A DNA stretch of 64,000 bases from Salinivibrio sharmensis (GCF_001995985.1 NZ_MUFC01000007.1:17277-81276), one strand, 5' to 3'; positions 36,764 to 49,347 are shown, counted from the first letter of the stretch. Notes: generated by a model from the sequence alone, not told the origin. Numbers and translations are program-made.

Positions 36764-38551
36764 CTAACGTTGATACATGGTGTCAATGTGGTGTTGGTAA
36801 CGTGAAAGGATCACTTTGCGGCGCAGTTTCATGGTCGGCGTGAGCTCGCCGCTGTGCATGCAAAAGCCCTGTGGCAACAAGGTAAAGCGTTTCACTTGCT
36901 CAAATTTGGCTAACTCGTGTTGCAAGCTCTGCAAACGCTTTTCAAACAAGGCTACCACATCGGCGTGTTTTAGCAGCTCTTTGCGATTTTGATATTCGAT
37001 ATTGGCCGCCCGCGCCCACTCTTCTAAGGCGTCGAAGCAAGGCACAATCAAGGCCGATACAAAATGACGCGCCTCGGCCACCACCGCTATCTGATCGATA
37101 AAATGATCGCGCACCAAAGCGCCTTCCACCCGCTGTGGTGCGATGTACTTACCGCCTGAGGTTTTCATCAACTCTTTGATTCGGTCAGTGATAAATACGT
37201 TGCCCTTGGCATCAAGATACCCAGCATCACCGGTTTTCAAAAAGCCATCCTCGGTAAAGGTGGTGGCAGTCGCATCAGGCTGATTAAAGTAACCCCGCAT
37301 GACCATCGGCCCACGGACTTGAATTTCATCGTCCGTCCCAATTCGCACCTCTGCCCCTGGCATCGGATGGCCAATCGATTGGGGATCAAAACGGGTATCA
37401 TTCCAGCAAGAAACCGTGGCGGTGGTTTCGGTCATGCCATAACCGAGCTTGACGTTAATGCCTATCGCGTGGAAAAACGCGCCGATGTCAGGGTCAAGAC
37501 GCGCCCCACCGCATGGCATCAAGCGCATCTTGCCACCCAATAGCGCACGCAACTTACTCAGTACCAGCTTGTCGGCCAACGCTACTTGCCATTGCTGAAA
37601 CCAAGACGGAGACTGGCCGGTGCGTAATTGCGCAGCATGACGCTCACCTTGGCGCAGTGCCCATCGGAATAAATGTGGTTTAACACCGGTGGCCCGACTG
37701 AGTTTGTCGTGGATAGCGCCATGGATTTTTTCATAAAAACGCGGTACCGCACACATTACCGTCGGTTTGACCTCGGCCAATGCATCACGCACCTGAAGCG
37801 GGTTGGAGAGATAGCAATTGACCGCCCCACGATGAAGGACGTAATAACTCCATGCGCGCTCAAACACATGAGAAAGCGGCAAAAAGGCCAAGGACACATC
37901 ATCGGGGCTTAATGCCAAGACTTGATCGTGCACCTCCAACTGCGCCGCGATGTTGGCATAATCCAGCATCACCCCTTTCGGATCGCCCGTGGTGCCGGAG
38001 GTGTAAATCAAGGTGGTTAAATCGTCCATGCATCGTGCATCAATGCGCGCATCTAACTCAGCTTGATAGCTGCGATCGTCTTGCAATAGCCAGCTGGCCC
38101 AATCCCACACCTTGGGATGTACGGGAACCGCCGTCTCTTGACTTAGGGCAACCACCCCTTTGACGTTGGGGCAGTGTTCAAGGGCAGTAACCGCGCTCTC
38201 CAGTTGTTCGTCACCGGCAAAAATCCACTGCACGTCTGCATCATTGATAATGTGTGCGGCTTGCTGGGCGGTGCTAGTTGCGTAAATCGGCACAGGTACG
38301 GCGCGAATTTGCAACGCGGCATAGTCCAACATTGCCCATTTTTCGCTGTTCGGCGCAAAAATGGCGACGGTTTGCTGCACCTGACAGTCAGCGTTGAGTA
38401 AGCAGCGTGACAGCTGATCGATGCGTTCGCCTAGCTGGCGCCAACTAATACTTATCCATTGCCCGTCTTGTTGGAAGCGGATTGCTTCGCGTTCATTTTG
38501 GGCGGCAATCTGATCGCGAATGCGCGTGACGATATGGTTTTGGGTGTTCAC
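36764..38551 (-). CDS. Long-chain fatty acid-CoA ligase (FAA1-type AMP-dependent synthetase)
   Basis: A 595-residue AMP-forming acyl-CoA synthetase. The P-loop-like motif is TLIYTSGTTGDPKGVMLDY; the A5-type motif is GYGMTETTATVSCW; the hinge is DRIKELMKTSGGKYIAPQ. It resembles the FAA1/LCFA_CS group rather than FadD. It also has the FLPLSHVFER segment typical of that group. The GTG at 38551 has AGAGAG upstream, while the open frame extends 12 residues further. In vibrios a homolog lies next to ilvI (V. cholerae VC2484), which supports the call. Substrate chain length cannot be read here. Confidence 0.9.
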   Translation of the reverse strand: MNTQNHIVTRIRDQIAAQNEREAIRFQQDGQWISISWRQLGERIDQLSRCLLNADCQVQQTVAIFAPNSEKWAMLDYAALQIRAVPVPIYATSTAQQAAHIINDADVQWIFAGDEQLESAVTALEHCPNVKGVVALSQETAVPVHPKVWDWASWLLQDDRSYQAELDARIDARCMDDLTTLIYTSGTTGDPKGVMLDYANIAAQLEVHDQVLALSPDDVSLAFLPLSHVFERAWSYYVLHRGAVNCYLSNPLQVRDALAEVKPTVMCAVPRFYEKIHGAIHDKLSRATGVKPHLFRWALRQGERHAAQLRTGQSPSWFQQWQVALADKLVLSKLRALLGGKMRLMPCGGARLDPDIGAFFHAIGINVKLGYGMTETTATVSCWNDTRFDPQSIGHPMPGAEVRIGTDDEIQVRGPMVMRGYFNQPDATATTFTEDGFLKTGDAGYLDAKGNVFITDRIKELMKTSGGKYIAPQRVEGALVRDHFIDQIAVVAEARHFVSALIVPCFDALEEWARAANIEYQNRKELLKHADVVALFEKRLQSLQHELAKFEQVKRFTLLPQGFCMHSGELTPTMKLRRKVILSRYQHHIDTMYQR

Positions 38552-38725
38552 GGAATCTCTCTTGGTCCGCCGTTTTGGCGAACACATGTACGCTCAATAA
38601 TGACAGCGAGTTTACCGAGCGCACTGCCAAACTCAAGAGAAATTGAGTGAATGCTCTAGCGAAAGTGTAAAAACGTGATTCAGCCTTGTGGAAGCGACTG
38701 CTCGACGCGTGCGCCGCACAGGGCG

Positions 38726-39853
38726 CTATCGAATCAAGCGTTGCAACCTAAGTGGGTGTAGATCCATGCGCATTGATGAGCGATTAAAGTCCAAAATCGA
38801 CTCCTCAACCGTTTCTGGATAATCCACCTGAGCCCATAGATGGTGAAACAGGCTACGTGTCTGACTTAACTCTCCTTTTACCAACCATTCCGCTAATGCT
38901 TGGGCAACATCTGGGTACCCAATCGCGCCCACCGCCGGTGCCTGCAACCATTCACGTACCGCGCTCGCATTCAAGCTATCCATACTGTGTGCTAGCCCAA
39001 GCTGAGAAAGTGTTGCGACATTACTTAACTGCTCAAACTGACCAGACAATGGTTTTAAAAGGAGCTTTTTCCCTAAACTTAATGCCTCCGATGGAAGCTC
39101 AAATCCCCCATTGGCGATCACGCCCTGGCACTGATGCAGCGCCGTGTGAAAGCTTTCTTTGCCTAAGGGCATGAGCGTAAGGTTTTCACGTTGGTAGGGG
39201 GCGTTAACCTCGGGGTGAAAGCAGATAAAAGGTTGGCTAAAGCGTAACAGCAGCTCACTGACTGCAGATAAAGATTCAAAGGGGAGATACACCAGCACTG
39301 CCCTCTCCGAATCGGGCGATGCCACCGTTTTATCCACCGGAGTGCTATCAATAATCGGGGGTAAAATCGGTTGGTTAAAGTGATACCAATGCAAGCCAAT
39401 GGCATAGTCGGTTGGCGCAAAATAACGCATGATAATGCGGTTGATCAGCGTTTCCCCATGTTTAGGCACCGCGTGAGAAAACGCCGCTTGGTGGCTGATG
39501 GCCACCGATGGCACCCCTTGCCGGCGCGCCGCCCACGCACTGATGGGTTCAAAATCAGAGATAACCTTATCGTAGCCTGATACATCAAGCTGGCGAATAT
39601 CGCGTCGTAGCTGTGTAAAACGATTGTGTCGCGCGGTGGCGAGCATATCAATTTTGCCATCACGGCTGACAAAGCTCATGCCGGTAAACGTGCGATAGTC
39701 ACCAAATGGCGACATATCAAAATAACGCTCGGCTGGCCGCCCAGAAAAAACAAAATCGACCTCGACATCATATCCTGCCAAGGCACGAGCCATGGCGCGG
39801 GCTCGCGATATATGCCCGTTACCGGTTCCCTGAACACCGTATAAAAGCTTCAT
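38726..39853 (-). CDS. Glycosyltransferase, MJ1255/VC2487 family
   Basis: A 375-residue GT-B-type protein of the MJ1255/VC2487 family, whose acceptor is not known. The N-terminus MKLLYGVQGTGNGHISRARA is the family signature (GxGxGHxxR, as in MurG-like enzymes). In the C-terminal half GVIANGGFELPSEALSLGKKLLLKPLSGQFEQ corresponds to the donor-binding motif. The ATG at 39853 overlaps the stop of the PAP2 gene (TAATG) with an AGG six bases before it, so the two are coupled. This pairing suggests a lipid-linked sugar modification, which is inference. The gene is conserved in Vibrio (VC2487). Confidence 0.88.
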   Translation of the reverse strand: MKLLYGVQGTGNGHISRARAMARALAGYDVEVDFVFSGRPAERYFDMSPFGDYRTFTGMSFVSRDGKIDMLATARHNRFTQLRRDIRQLDVSGYDKVISDFEPISAWAARRQGVPSVAISHQAAFSHAVPKHGETLINRIIMRYFAPTDYAIGLHWYHFNQPILPPIIDSTPVDKTVASPDSERAVLVYLPFESLSAVSELLLRFSQPFICFHPEVNAPYQRENLTLMPLGKESFHTALHQCQGVIANGGFELPSEALSLGKKLLLKPLSGQFEQLSNVATLSQLGLAHSMDSLNASAVREWLQAPAVGAIGYPDVAQALAEWLVKGELSQTRSLFHHLWAQVDYPETVEESILDFNRSSMRMDLHPLRLQRLIR

Positions 39854-40389
39854 TAAATACCTGTTATTCCGTAAAGATCGAAAGTGATACTGTGTGCCAA
39901 CGTCGCGCACAGCAGCCCTAACCCAGCGCCAACCACGATATCGCTCACAAAGTGCACGCCCAGTAACACGCGCGAAATACCGATTAGGCTGGCCCAGATG
40001 AACACCAAAAGGGTTAACGAAGGAAAAAAGGTGCTTAGCAATGAGGCCATGAGAAAAGCGGCGGCGGTGTGGCCTGATGGCATACTGTAAAGATCGGAAG
40101 GCGTGATAAAGGCCGGCAACTGCGAGGGACGTGCGCGCCGAAAGCTACGCTTAAGTACCCAATAGATCGGAAGTTCGATGGCAAAAGCCGTCAGTCCTGT
40201 AAGCAAAAACCAGAGCCCGACCGCCTCATGAAGCCACCATGCAGTCAAGCCAATCACCAGATAGAGAGGTCCGTCACCTGAACGGGAAACAGCACGGGCT
40301 ATTTTCGCTGTGTCAGCGCTAAAGCGGTGAGATAAACACAGTGTCGACACCGTGTGGTCGAAGCGTTGAATCGCGGTAAAGCTTCTCAT
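39853..40389 (-). CDS. PAP2-family phosphatase
   Basis: A 178-residue integral membrane lipid phosphatase. The PAP2 signature motifs are complete: KxxxxxxRP (KRSFRRARP), PSGH (MPSGHTAA) and SRxxxxxHxxxD (SRVLLGVHFVSD). At least four hydrophobic spans surround them. The ATG at 40389 has a GGAGG upstream; the longer frame with TTG at 40401 is less likely. It overlaps the downstream glycosyltransferase start by one base (TAATG). Substrate may be undecaprenyl pyrophosphate or a phosphatidate; not resolved. Confidence 0.9.
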   Translation of the reverse strand: MRSFTAIQRFDHTVSTLCLSHRFSADTAKIARAVSRSGDGPLYLVIGLTAWWLHEAVGLWFLLTGLTAFAIELPIYWVLKRSFRRARPSQLPAFITPSDLYSMPSGHTAAAFLMASLLSTFFPSLTLLVFIWASLIGISRVLLGVHFVSDIVVGAGLGLLCATLAHSITFDLYGITGI

Positions 40390-40716
40390 CCTGCCTCCCA
40401 ATGCGGCGAGCTGATGGTTAAACTCTAGCCAGCGGGTATGACAGGTCGGTGACGTTATTGGGTCATCTCGATGAATTTACTTCGCCCCGTCGCCGCTTGA
40501 GGTCAGGTACGTTGGGGCATGTAAAAATAATGAAGACTGGACAAAGCCGCGCCAGAGCACAGCACGAAAATCTAATTTTTAGTTTTAAAACCAGTTTAAT
40601 TAACCAGTTTTTTACCTTTATATTGCGCAGAAAACGGGTTTTGTTTTTTTCAGATTGACGCTTTCCCCATCGCTCTGTTATTTCTGGTAACAGAATATTT
40701 ACTGACGGACATCAGC
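40390..40716. promoter_or_regulatory. leu operon upstream region
   Basis: About 330 nt between the PAP2 gene and the leu leader. A TTGACG at 40655-40660 is a reasonable -35 element for the leader, but the -10 element at about 40678 is weak. The region 40565-40655 is very A/T-rich with several T runs. No leuO gene or other ORF is seen here. Confidence 0.4.
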
Positions 40717-40776
40717 ATGACACTGTTTCACCTACGCCTCATCCTCCTCCTTATCGTGACCCAGTCGCGCGGGTAG
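40717..40776 (+). CDS. leuL: Leucine operon leader peptide LeuL
   Basis: A 19-residue peptide, MTLFHLRLILLLIVTQSRG. Six residues are leucine, encoded by CTG, CTA, CTC, CTC, CTC and CTT, clustered at positions 3-12. This is the pattern for ribosome-mediated attenuation: stalling at Leu codons when Leu-tRNA is scarce prevents formation of the terminator hairpin downstream. The start ATG has only a weak ribosome site (GGAC). It sits 144 nt before leuA, followed by the attenuator. It is too short for standard ORF callers. Confidence 0.85.
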   Translation: MTLFHLRLILLLIVTQSRG

Positions 40777-40810
40777 GTTTTGGGCAGAAAACAGTGAATG
40801 CCAAATCTCT

Positions 40811-40838
40811 AAAACCCGCGCCAGACGCGGGTTTTTTT
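40811..40838 (+). terminator. leu operon attenuator terminator
   Basis: AAACCCGCG (40812-40820), loop CCAGA, CGCGGGTTT (40826-40834), then a run of Ts. It lies between the leader peptide and leuA (start 40920) and therefore is the regulated terminator of the leuABCD attenuation system. Confidence 0.9.
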
Positions 40839-40919
40839 GTATCTAACGTCGCCAAAATAACATCAAGCGCCAATTAAAGCGCCACTAAAGCGGCCAGCAA
40901 ACACAACAGGGAGTCACCC

Positions 40920-43579
<2,660 letters not shown>

Positions 43580-43600
43580 TTACCCGTAAGGATACGAGCT

Positions 43601-45022
43601 ATGTCGAACGCAAACACCCAGCAAGGCGCTAAGACCTTGTATGAAAAAATCTATCAAGCCCATGTGGTCACCGAGCAGCCCGGCGAAGCGCCGCTGCTGT
43701 ATATCGACCGTCATTTAGTGCACGAAGTAACCTCACCACAAGCCTTTGATGGCCTGCGGGAAAAAGGGCGTCCGGTGCGCCAAGTGAGCAAAACCTTCGC
43801 CACTATGGATCACAATGTCTCCACCGAAACCAAAGACATCAACGCGTCCGGGGAAATGGCGCGCATCCAAATGGAAACCTTGGCCAAAAACTGCGAAGAG
43901 TTCGGTGTCACCCTGTACGACTTAAATCATCCTTACCAAGGCATTGTGCATGTAATGGGTCCCGAGCTTGGCATCACCCTGCCCGGCACCACCATCGTCT
44001 GTGGTGATTCGCACACCGCAACCCACGGCGCCTTTGGCTCCCTGGCCTTTGGTATTGGCACCTCAGAAGTCGAACACGTACTCGCCACCCAAACACTCAA
44101 GCAATCCCGCGCCCGCACGATGAAAATTGAAGTCACGGGCAAAACCGCCCCCGGGATCACCGCCAAAGATATCGTCCTAGCGATTATTGGCAAGGTCGGT
44201 CATGCCGGCGGCACCGGGCATGTGGTGGAGTTTTGCGGGGACGCCATCACTGCCTTGTCGATGGAAGGGCGAATGACGGTCTGCAACATGGCCATCGAGT
44301 TAGGCGCAAAAGCTGGCCTGATCGCGCCGGATGACACCACCTTTGCCTACTTAAAAGACAAGAAATTTGCCCCGAAAGGCGAGCAATGGCAGCAAGCCGT
44401 TGCATATTGGCAAACCTTGCACTCAGATGCCGATGCGCACTTTGATCGCGTGGTCACTCTCGATGGCAGTCAAATCCATCATCAGGTGACCTGGGGCACC
44501 AACCCCGGCCAAGTGGTCAGTGTGCATGATACCGTGCCCGCCCCTGAGACAATGAACGACCCGATTGAGCGCCACTCGGCTGAGCGCGCGTTAAAATACA
44601 TGGGACTGACACCTGGGCAAGCCATCAACCAGATCAGCATTGATAAGGTCTTTATTGGCTCTTGCACCAACTCACGGATTGAAGACATGCGCGCAGCCGC
44701 CGCGGTCGCTAAAGGGCGGCGTGTGGCAGAGGGTGTACATGCCATGGTGGTGCCTGGCTCCGAGCAGGTGCGCGCCCAAGCGGAGCAAGAAGGGCTGGAT
44801 GTGATTTTCCGTGACGCTGGCTTTGAGTGGCGTTTGCCCGGCTGCTCGATGTGTTTGGCAATGAACAACGACCGCTTAGGCCCCAAAGAGCGCTGTGCGT
44901 CCACCAGCAACCGTAACTTTGAAGGCCGCCAAGGCCGTGAAGGTCGCACCCACTTGGTCAGCCCTGCGATGGCCGCCGCCGCTGCTATCGCCGGTCATTT
45001 TGTCGACGTTAACCAATTATAA
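43601..45022 (+). CDS. leuC: 3-isopropylmalate dehydratase large subunit LeuC
   Basis: A 473-residue aconitase-type subunit that isomerises 2- to 3-isopropylmalate together with LeuD. The [4Fe-4S] cysteines appear in [18 protein letters not shown] and [14 protein letters not shown]. The aconitase N-terminal signature ([21 protein letters not shown]) is also present. AAGGA precedes the ATG at 43601. It lies in leuABCD, nine nt before leuD. Confidence 0.97.
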   Translation: MSNANTQQGAKTLYEKIYQAHVVTEQPGEAPLLYIDRHLVHEVTSPQAFDGLREKGRPVRQVSKTFATMDHNVSTETKDINASGEMARIQMETLAKNCEEFGVTLYDLNHPYQGIVHVMGPELGITLPGTTIVCGDSHTATHGAFGSLAFGIGTSEVEHVLATQTLKQSRARTMKIEVTGKTAPGITAKDIVLAIIGKVGHAGGTGHVVEFCGDAITALSMEGRMTVCNMAIELGAKAGLIAPDDTTFAYLKDKKFAPKGEQWQQAVAYWQTLHSDADAHFDRVVTLDGSQIHHQVTWGTNPGQVVSVHDTVPAPETMNDPIERHSAERALKYMGLTPGQAINQISIDKVFIGSCTNSRIEDMRAAAAVAKGRRVAEGVHAMVVPGSEQVRAQAEQEGLDVIFRDAGFEWRLPGCSMCLAMNNDRLGPKERCASTSNRNFEGRQGREGRTHLVSPAMAAAAAIAGHFVDVNQL

Positions 45023-45031
45023 GGAGGCCTT

Positions 45032-45634
45032 ATGTCAGGCATACACACTCACACCGGCATTGTTGCCCCATTGGATGCGGCTAACGTCGATACCGACGCG
45101 ATCATCCCTAAACAGTTTTTGCAAAAAGTCACCCGTACTGGCTTTGGTCAGCACCTGTTTCACGATTGGCGCTTTTTAGACGATGCGGGTAAACAGCCGA
45201 ACCCCGAGTTTGTGCTCAATCAAGCGCGCTACCAAGGGGCGAGCGTGTTACTCACCCGCGAAAACTTTGGCTGTGGCTCATCCCGCGAACATGCCCCTTG
45301 GGCGCTGGATGATTACGGTTTTAAAGTGATTATCGCCCCCAGTTTTGCCGATATTTTCTATGGCAACTGCATCAATAACCAAATGGTGCCGGTGACCCTT
45401 GAAGAAGGCCAAATCGATGCTTTATTTGCGTATGTGGCCGAAACTGAAGGCGCAACGGTAACCCTGGATTTGCCCGCCCAAACCATCCGTGCCGGTGAAC
45501 ACTGCTTTAGTTTTCAGATGGATGATTTTCGCCGTCATTGCTTGTTGGAAGGGTTAGATAGCATTGGCCTCACGCTGCAGCACGACGCTGACATCTCGCG
45601 CTTTGAGCAGCGCATCCCAGACTTTTTGTCATAA
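45032..45634 (+). CDS. leuD: 3-isopropylmalate dehydratase small subunit LeuD
   Basis: A 200-residue swivel-domain subunit of isopropylmalate isomerase. It begins [24 protein letters not shown] and has the [20 protein letters not shown] motif. AAGGAGG five bases before the ATG supports the start. Last gene of leuABCD; the stem-loop at 45657-45688 follows. Confidence 0.97.
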   Translation: MSGIHTHTGIVAPLDAANVDTDAIIPKQFLQKVTRTGFGQHLFHDWRFLDDAGKQPNPEFVLNQARYQGASVLLTRENFGCGSSREHAPWALDDYGFKVIIAPSFADIFYGNCINNQMVPVTLEEGQIDALFAYVAETEGATVTLDLPAQTIRAGEHCFSFQMDDFRRHCLLEGLDSIGLTLQHDADISRFEQRIPDFLS

Positions 45635-45656
45635 GTCCCTGCTTTAGCCCACGCCA

Positions 45657-45688
45657 CCAATAAGCGCGATCTTCTCCGCGCTTATTGG
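45657..45688. terminator. Stem-loop after leuD
   Basis: A 12-bp perfect stem CCAATAAGCGCG (45657-45668) / CGCGCTTATTGG (45677-45688) with an 8-nt loop. There is no strong T-run afterwards, so it may be a terminator with reduced efficiency or an mRNA 3'-end stabiliser. Confidence 0.6.
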
Positions 45689-45781
45689 TCACACCCCACT
45701 TTTTTCCATTCACCATGAAACCAACAACGCATTCGCTTGGTCTAGTCTGAGAAGAAGGCTTGCTGAAAATAAGGACGGGCA

Positions 45782-46573
45782 ATGCAAAAACGTTTGATAC
45801 TTCTATTCTGCTTGGTTTTTCCGCTGGTTAGCCAAGCGGCCCCCAAAGCAGAGTATTGGGCAATGTGGGATGCGCATAACCCTGACAGCCAGGCGACCTT
45901 CACTCATCACAGCTGGCAAGTATTACTGGATAAGTATTTGCAACCTCAGGGGCAGCACACCTTATTTAACTATGCGGCGGTCACCGAGGCTGACAAGAAG
46001 GCTCTCGATCATTATATCCGCATGCTCACCGCGCGCGACCCTCGCACGCTGACCAAAAACGAACAATACGCGTATTGGGTTAACCTTTACAATGCGGTCA
46101 CGGTGACGCTGATTTTGGAGGCCTATCCAGTCCGTTCGATCACCAAACTCGGTGGGTTATTTAGCTTTGGCCCTTGGGATGATGAAGTGGTCACGGTGGC
46201 AGGAGAGCCGCTTACCTTGAATGATATTGAGCACCGTATTCTGCGCCCGCTATGGCAAGACCCGCGTACCCACTATGCAGTCAATTGTGCCAGTTTAGGC
46301 TGCCCAAACCTGCAACCCAAGGCCTTCCAAGCAAACGCGCTTGAGGCGCAGCTCGAGCAAGCCGCCTACACCTTTATTAACAGTGACAAAGGCGTGAGTC
46401 AGCAAGGCGATCAGTGGCGGCTTTCTTCTATCTATAAGTGGTTTGAGGCTGACTTTGGTGGCGATAAGCAAGGCGTGATCGCTCACATAAACCAGTATCG
46501 CGATATTCCATTGCCACAAGAGGTAACATTGGAATACGACTACAACTGGGACCTTAACCAACTCGGCAACTAA
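45782..46573 (+). CDS. DUF547 domain exported protein
   Basis: A 263-residue protein with an N-terminal signal peptide (MQKRLILLFCLVFPLVSQA, then APKAEYW) and the DUF547 domain. The domain includes NEQYAYWVNLYNAVTVTLI, HYAVNCASLGCPNLQP and the acidic SSIYKWFEADFGG segment. Its cysteine pair, NCASLGCP, is conserved in the family. Function is unknown; homologs are found in many gammaproteobacteria. AAGGACGGGCA before the ATG supplies the ribosome site. It sits alone between leuD and the thiamine cluster. Confidence 0.88.
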   Translation: MQKRLILLFCLVFPLVSQAAPKAEYWAMWDAHNPDSQATFTHHSWQVLLDKYLQPQGQHTLFNYAAVTEADKKALDHYIRMLTARDPRTLTKNEQYAYWVNLYNAVTVTLILEAYPVRSITKLGGLFSFGPWDDEVVTVAGEPLTLNDIEHRILRPLWQDPRTHYAVNCASLGCPNLQPKAFQANALEAQLEQAAYTFINSDKGVSQQGDQWRLSSIYKWFEADFGGDKQGVIAHINQYRDIPLPQEVTLEYDYNWDLNQLGN

Positions 46574-46615
46574 AAGGCTTGGTTAACCCTAAGCCAATCA
46601 GTACAATGGCCTCGT

Positions 46616-46703
46616 ACTCATTGGGGAGCCTCACGGCTGAGATTGCGCACCGCGCTAGACCCATCGAACCTGATCCAGCTAACACTGGCGTAGGGATTGA
46701 GAC
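46616..46703 (+). ncRNA. TPP (THI-box) riboswitch upstream of thiB
   Basis: The sequence between CTCATTGGGGAGCC and GGATTGAG contains the core THI-box elements GGCTGAGA (46634-46643 region), CCCATCGAACCTGATC and GCTAACACTGGCGTAGGGA, closed by a CTCA/TGAG P1 helix. This is a canonical thiamine pyrophosphate aptamer. It lies about 55 nt upstream of the thiB GTG, so thiBPQ, and possibly the following diguanylate cyclase gene, should be repressed at high TPP. Confidence 0.95.
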
Positions 46704-46756
46704 TTGATGTTGTCATCAACTTGCCTCAACACCCACGCCCAACTTAGGAGCGTGCT

Positions 46757-47752
46757 GTGAAAGTTTTTACCTCTGTTCTCACTCTGGTTGCTTTATCGCT
46801 ATTATCACTGGGTGCCCGTGCCGCGGACCCACTGACCGTGTACACCTATGACTCCTTTATTGCTGAATGGGGGGCTGGGCCTAAAATTAAGGCGAAGTTT
46901 GAACAGCAATGCGATTGCCAACTTGAATTCGTCTCTCTCGATGATGGCGCCGCCTTGCTCAATCGCCTGCGCATTGAAGGGGAAACCACCAAAGCCGATA
47001 TCGTGCTGGGTATGGATACCAATTTAATGAAAGAAGCCGAGCGTAGCGGCATTGTCGCCGAGCACTCGGTCAATACTGAGCGCCTGCAAGTGCCTGGTGG
47101 TTGGGATAACAACTACTTTATCCCCTACGATTACGGCTACTTTGCCTTTGTGTATGACACCACGCGTTTACTCGATCCGCCCAAAAGCCTCAAAGCCTTG
47201 ATTGAAGAACGTGACGACATCAGTGTGATTTACCAAGATCCGCGCGTATCAACAGTGGGCCAAGGCTTAATGCTTTGGATCCAAAAAGTGTATGGCGACA
47301 ACAATCAACAAGCATGGCGCGAATTGGCTGACAACACCATCACTGTGACCAAAGGTTGGACCGAAGCGTACAACATGTTCCTTAACAAAGAAGCCGACAT
47401 GGTGCTTTCTTACACCACCTCGCCAGCCTATCACCTGGTTGCCGATGATGACGACCGCTTTGCCGCCGCCATGTTTGAAGAAGGCCACTACATGCAAATC
47501 GAAGTGGCCGCTAAATCAGCCTATACCGATCAACCGGAACGTGCAGACGCGTTTTTACAATTTATGCTCAGTGATGCGGCTCAGTCTGAGATCCCAACCA
47601 CTCAGTGGATGTACCCGGTTACTGATGTCAACTTACCTGACGCTTTTTATACCTTAGATAAGCCGGAAGAAAGCTTGCTATATCAACCTGATGAAGTGAT
47701 GGGCAATCGCCAACAATGGGTACGTGATTGGCAAACGGCGTTGGTTGAATAA
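46757..47752 (+). CDS. thiB: Thiamine/TPP-binding periplasmic protein ThiB
   Basis: A 331-residue solute-binding protein of the thiamine ABC transporter. It has a signal peptide (VKVFTSVLTLVALSLLSLGARA with cleavage before ADPLTVYTYDSF) and a family-type core (LGMDTNLMKEAERSGI, YDYGYFAFVYDT). The GTG at 46757 follows TAGGAG with six bases spacing. It is directly behind the TPP riboswitch, and thiP begins 5 nt after it, so the operon order is thiBPQ. Confidence 0.96.
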   Translation: MKVFTSVLTLVALSLLSLGARAADPLTVYTYDSFIAEWGAGPKIKAKFEQQCDCQLEFVSLDDGAALLNRLRIEGETTKADIVLGMDTNLMKEAERSGIVAEHSVNTERLQVPGGWDNNYFIPYDYGYFAFVYDTTRLLDPPKSLKALIEERDDISVIYQDPRVSTVGQGLMLWIQKVYGDNNQQAWRELADNTITVTKGWTEAYNMFLNKEADMVLSYTTSPAYHLVADDDDRFAAAMFEEGHYMQIEVAAKSAYTDQPERADAFLQFMLSDAAQSEIPTTQWMYPVTDVNLPDAFYTLDKPEESLLYQPDEVMGNRQQWVRDWQTALVE

Positions 47753-47757
47753 CCTTC

Positions 47758-49347
47758 ATGCTCAACCCCTCTCGAACCTGGCCGGGCAGTATGGCGGCCA
47801 GCCTGGTTGTGGCTTTGATTGGCAGCGCGCTATGGGCGCTGTTCTCTCACAGCCACGACCTAGCGCTCACCGCGTTGTGGCAAGATACCTATCTGCGCCA
47901 TGTCACCTACTTTAGCTTTAAGCAGGCCACTTTATCTGTGGTGCTCAGCGTTGGGCTTGCGATACCCGTCGCCCACGCACTGTCTCGCCGACAGTTTCCA
48001 GCCAAGGCATGGCTACTTAAGCTATTCGCCATGACCTTAGTACTACCGGTATTGGTGGGTGTATTTGGCTTGGTTGCCATCTATGGCCGCAGCGGCTGGA
48101 TTGCGCAAGCCTTTGCGCATTTTGATGTGGCTATGCCGTTTTCTATTTATGGCTTAAGCGGCATTTTGCTCGCTCATGTGTTTTTTAATCTGCCTTTTTC
48201 TGCCCAACTCATGGTGCAAGCTTTAGAGGGGATCCCCGCTGATCAGCGTCGTCTCGCCACCCAGTTAGGACTTAAGGGCTGGCAACGTTTTAAGCACCTA
48301 GAATGGCCGTATTTACGCCAAAGCTTGCCCCATATCATCGGGCTAGTGTTTATGTTGTGCTTTACCAGCTTCGCCACCGTGATGGCACTGGGTGGCGGAC
48401 CGAAAGCTACCACAATAGAGTTGGCCATTTACCAAGCCATTCATTTTGATTTCGATTTACAAACGGGTGCTGTCCTTGCGCTGTGGCAAATGCTGTTGTG
48501 TGGCGCCATCGCATTTACCGTGCAAACGTTAACGCGCCCGCTGCCGAGTACGCCCAGTGAAGTACTGCCTCTTCCCGCCTCTTTGGATAGCCGTGCTGCC
48601 AAATGTTGGGACAGTCTATGGATTGGCCTCGTTTTGCTACTGGTTTTACCGCCACTGGGTGTGGTGATTGCTCGGGGGCTGAATCCCAGCGCATTAGCTG
48701 TGCTCAGCGATAGCGCACTGTGGCAGGCAACAGTGCACTCACTGGCCATTGCCTTTGGGGCAACCAGCTTTGCCTTTGTGCTCGCAGCCGCAGTGATCCT
48801 CGCTAGCCGCCACTGGCGGTTGCATGGGCGCAAAAAACAGGCGGATGGGATAGAAACCCTCGGGGCGATTATTTTGGTGGTACCGAGTATTGTCCTCAGT
48901 ACCGGACTTTTTTTGCTGTTTCGCCAGTTTAGCGACGTATTTAGCTTGGCGCTGTGGCTGGTGATGGCCGTGAACGCCCTGATGGCCCTGCCTTATCTCA
49001 TCAAAGTATTAAGTGCTCCCGCGTTTCAAGTTGCCCAGTCTTACCATAATCTGTGCGCCACCTTAGGCGTAAGGGGCATCACCCGTTTACGTCTGATTGA
49101 GTGGGACTGTTTGCGTGCACCTATTGCGCGCGGTGTCGCGGTGAGTTTTGTGTTATCGATGGGTGATCTCAGTGCGATTGCCCTATTTGGCAGCCAAAAC
49201 TTTCAAACTCTGCCCCTGTATTTATTCCGCTTAATGGGCAGTTACCAAATGGAAGCCGGCGCTGCCGCGGCGATGCTGTTACTGCTCACAAGTTTGGGGT
49301 GTTATGCCCTGCTTACGCGCCTTATTCAATGGAGACAAGCATGCTGA
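47758..49347 (+). CDS. thiP: Thiamine ABC transporter permease ThiP
   Basis: A 529-residue inner-membrane permease with two fused halves, each carrying an EAA-type motif (LGLKGWQRFKHLEWPYLR and LGVRGITRLRLIEWDCLR) and about six hydrophobic segments. This double-length layout is typical of ThiP. It starts 5 nt after thiB. Its last codons overlap thiQ by 7 nt, implying coupled translation. Confidence 0.95.
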   Translation: MLNPSRTWPGSMAASLVVALIGSALWALFSHSHDLALTALWQDTYLRHVTYFSFKQATLSVVLSVGLAIPVAHALSRRQFPAKAWLLKLFAMTLVLPVLVGVFGLVAIYGRSGWIAQAFAHFDVAMPFSIYGLSGILLAHVFFNLPFSAQLMVQALEGIPADQRRLATQLGLKGWQRFKHLEWPYLRQSLPHIIGLVFMLCFTSFATVMALGGGPKATTIELAIYQAIHFDFDLQTGAVLALWQMLLCGAIAFTVQTLTRPLPSTPSEVLPLPASLDSRAAKCWDSLWIGLVLLLVLPPLGVVIARGLNPSALAVLSDSALWQATVHSLAIAFGATSFAFVLAAAVILASRHWRLHGRKKQADGIETLGAIILVVPSIVLSTGLFLLFRQFSDVFSLALWLVMAVNALMALPYLIKVLSAPAFQVAQSYHNLCATLGVRGITRLRLIEWDCLRAPIARGVAVSFVLSMGDLSAIALFGSQNFQTLPLYLFRLMGSYQMEAGAAAAMLLLLTSLGCYALLTRLIQWRQAC

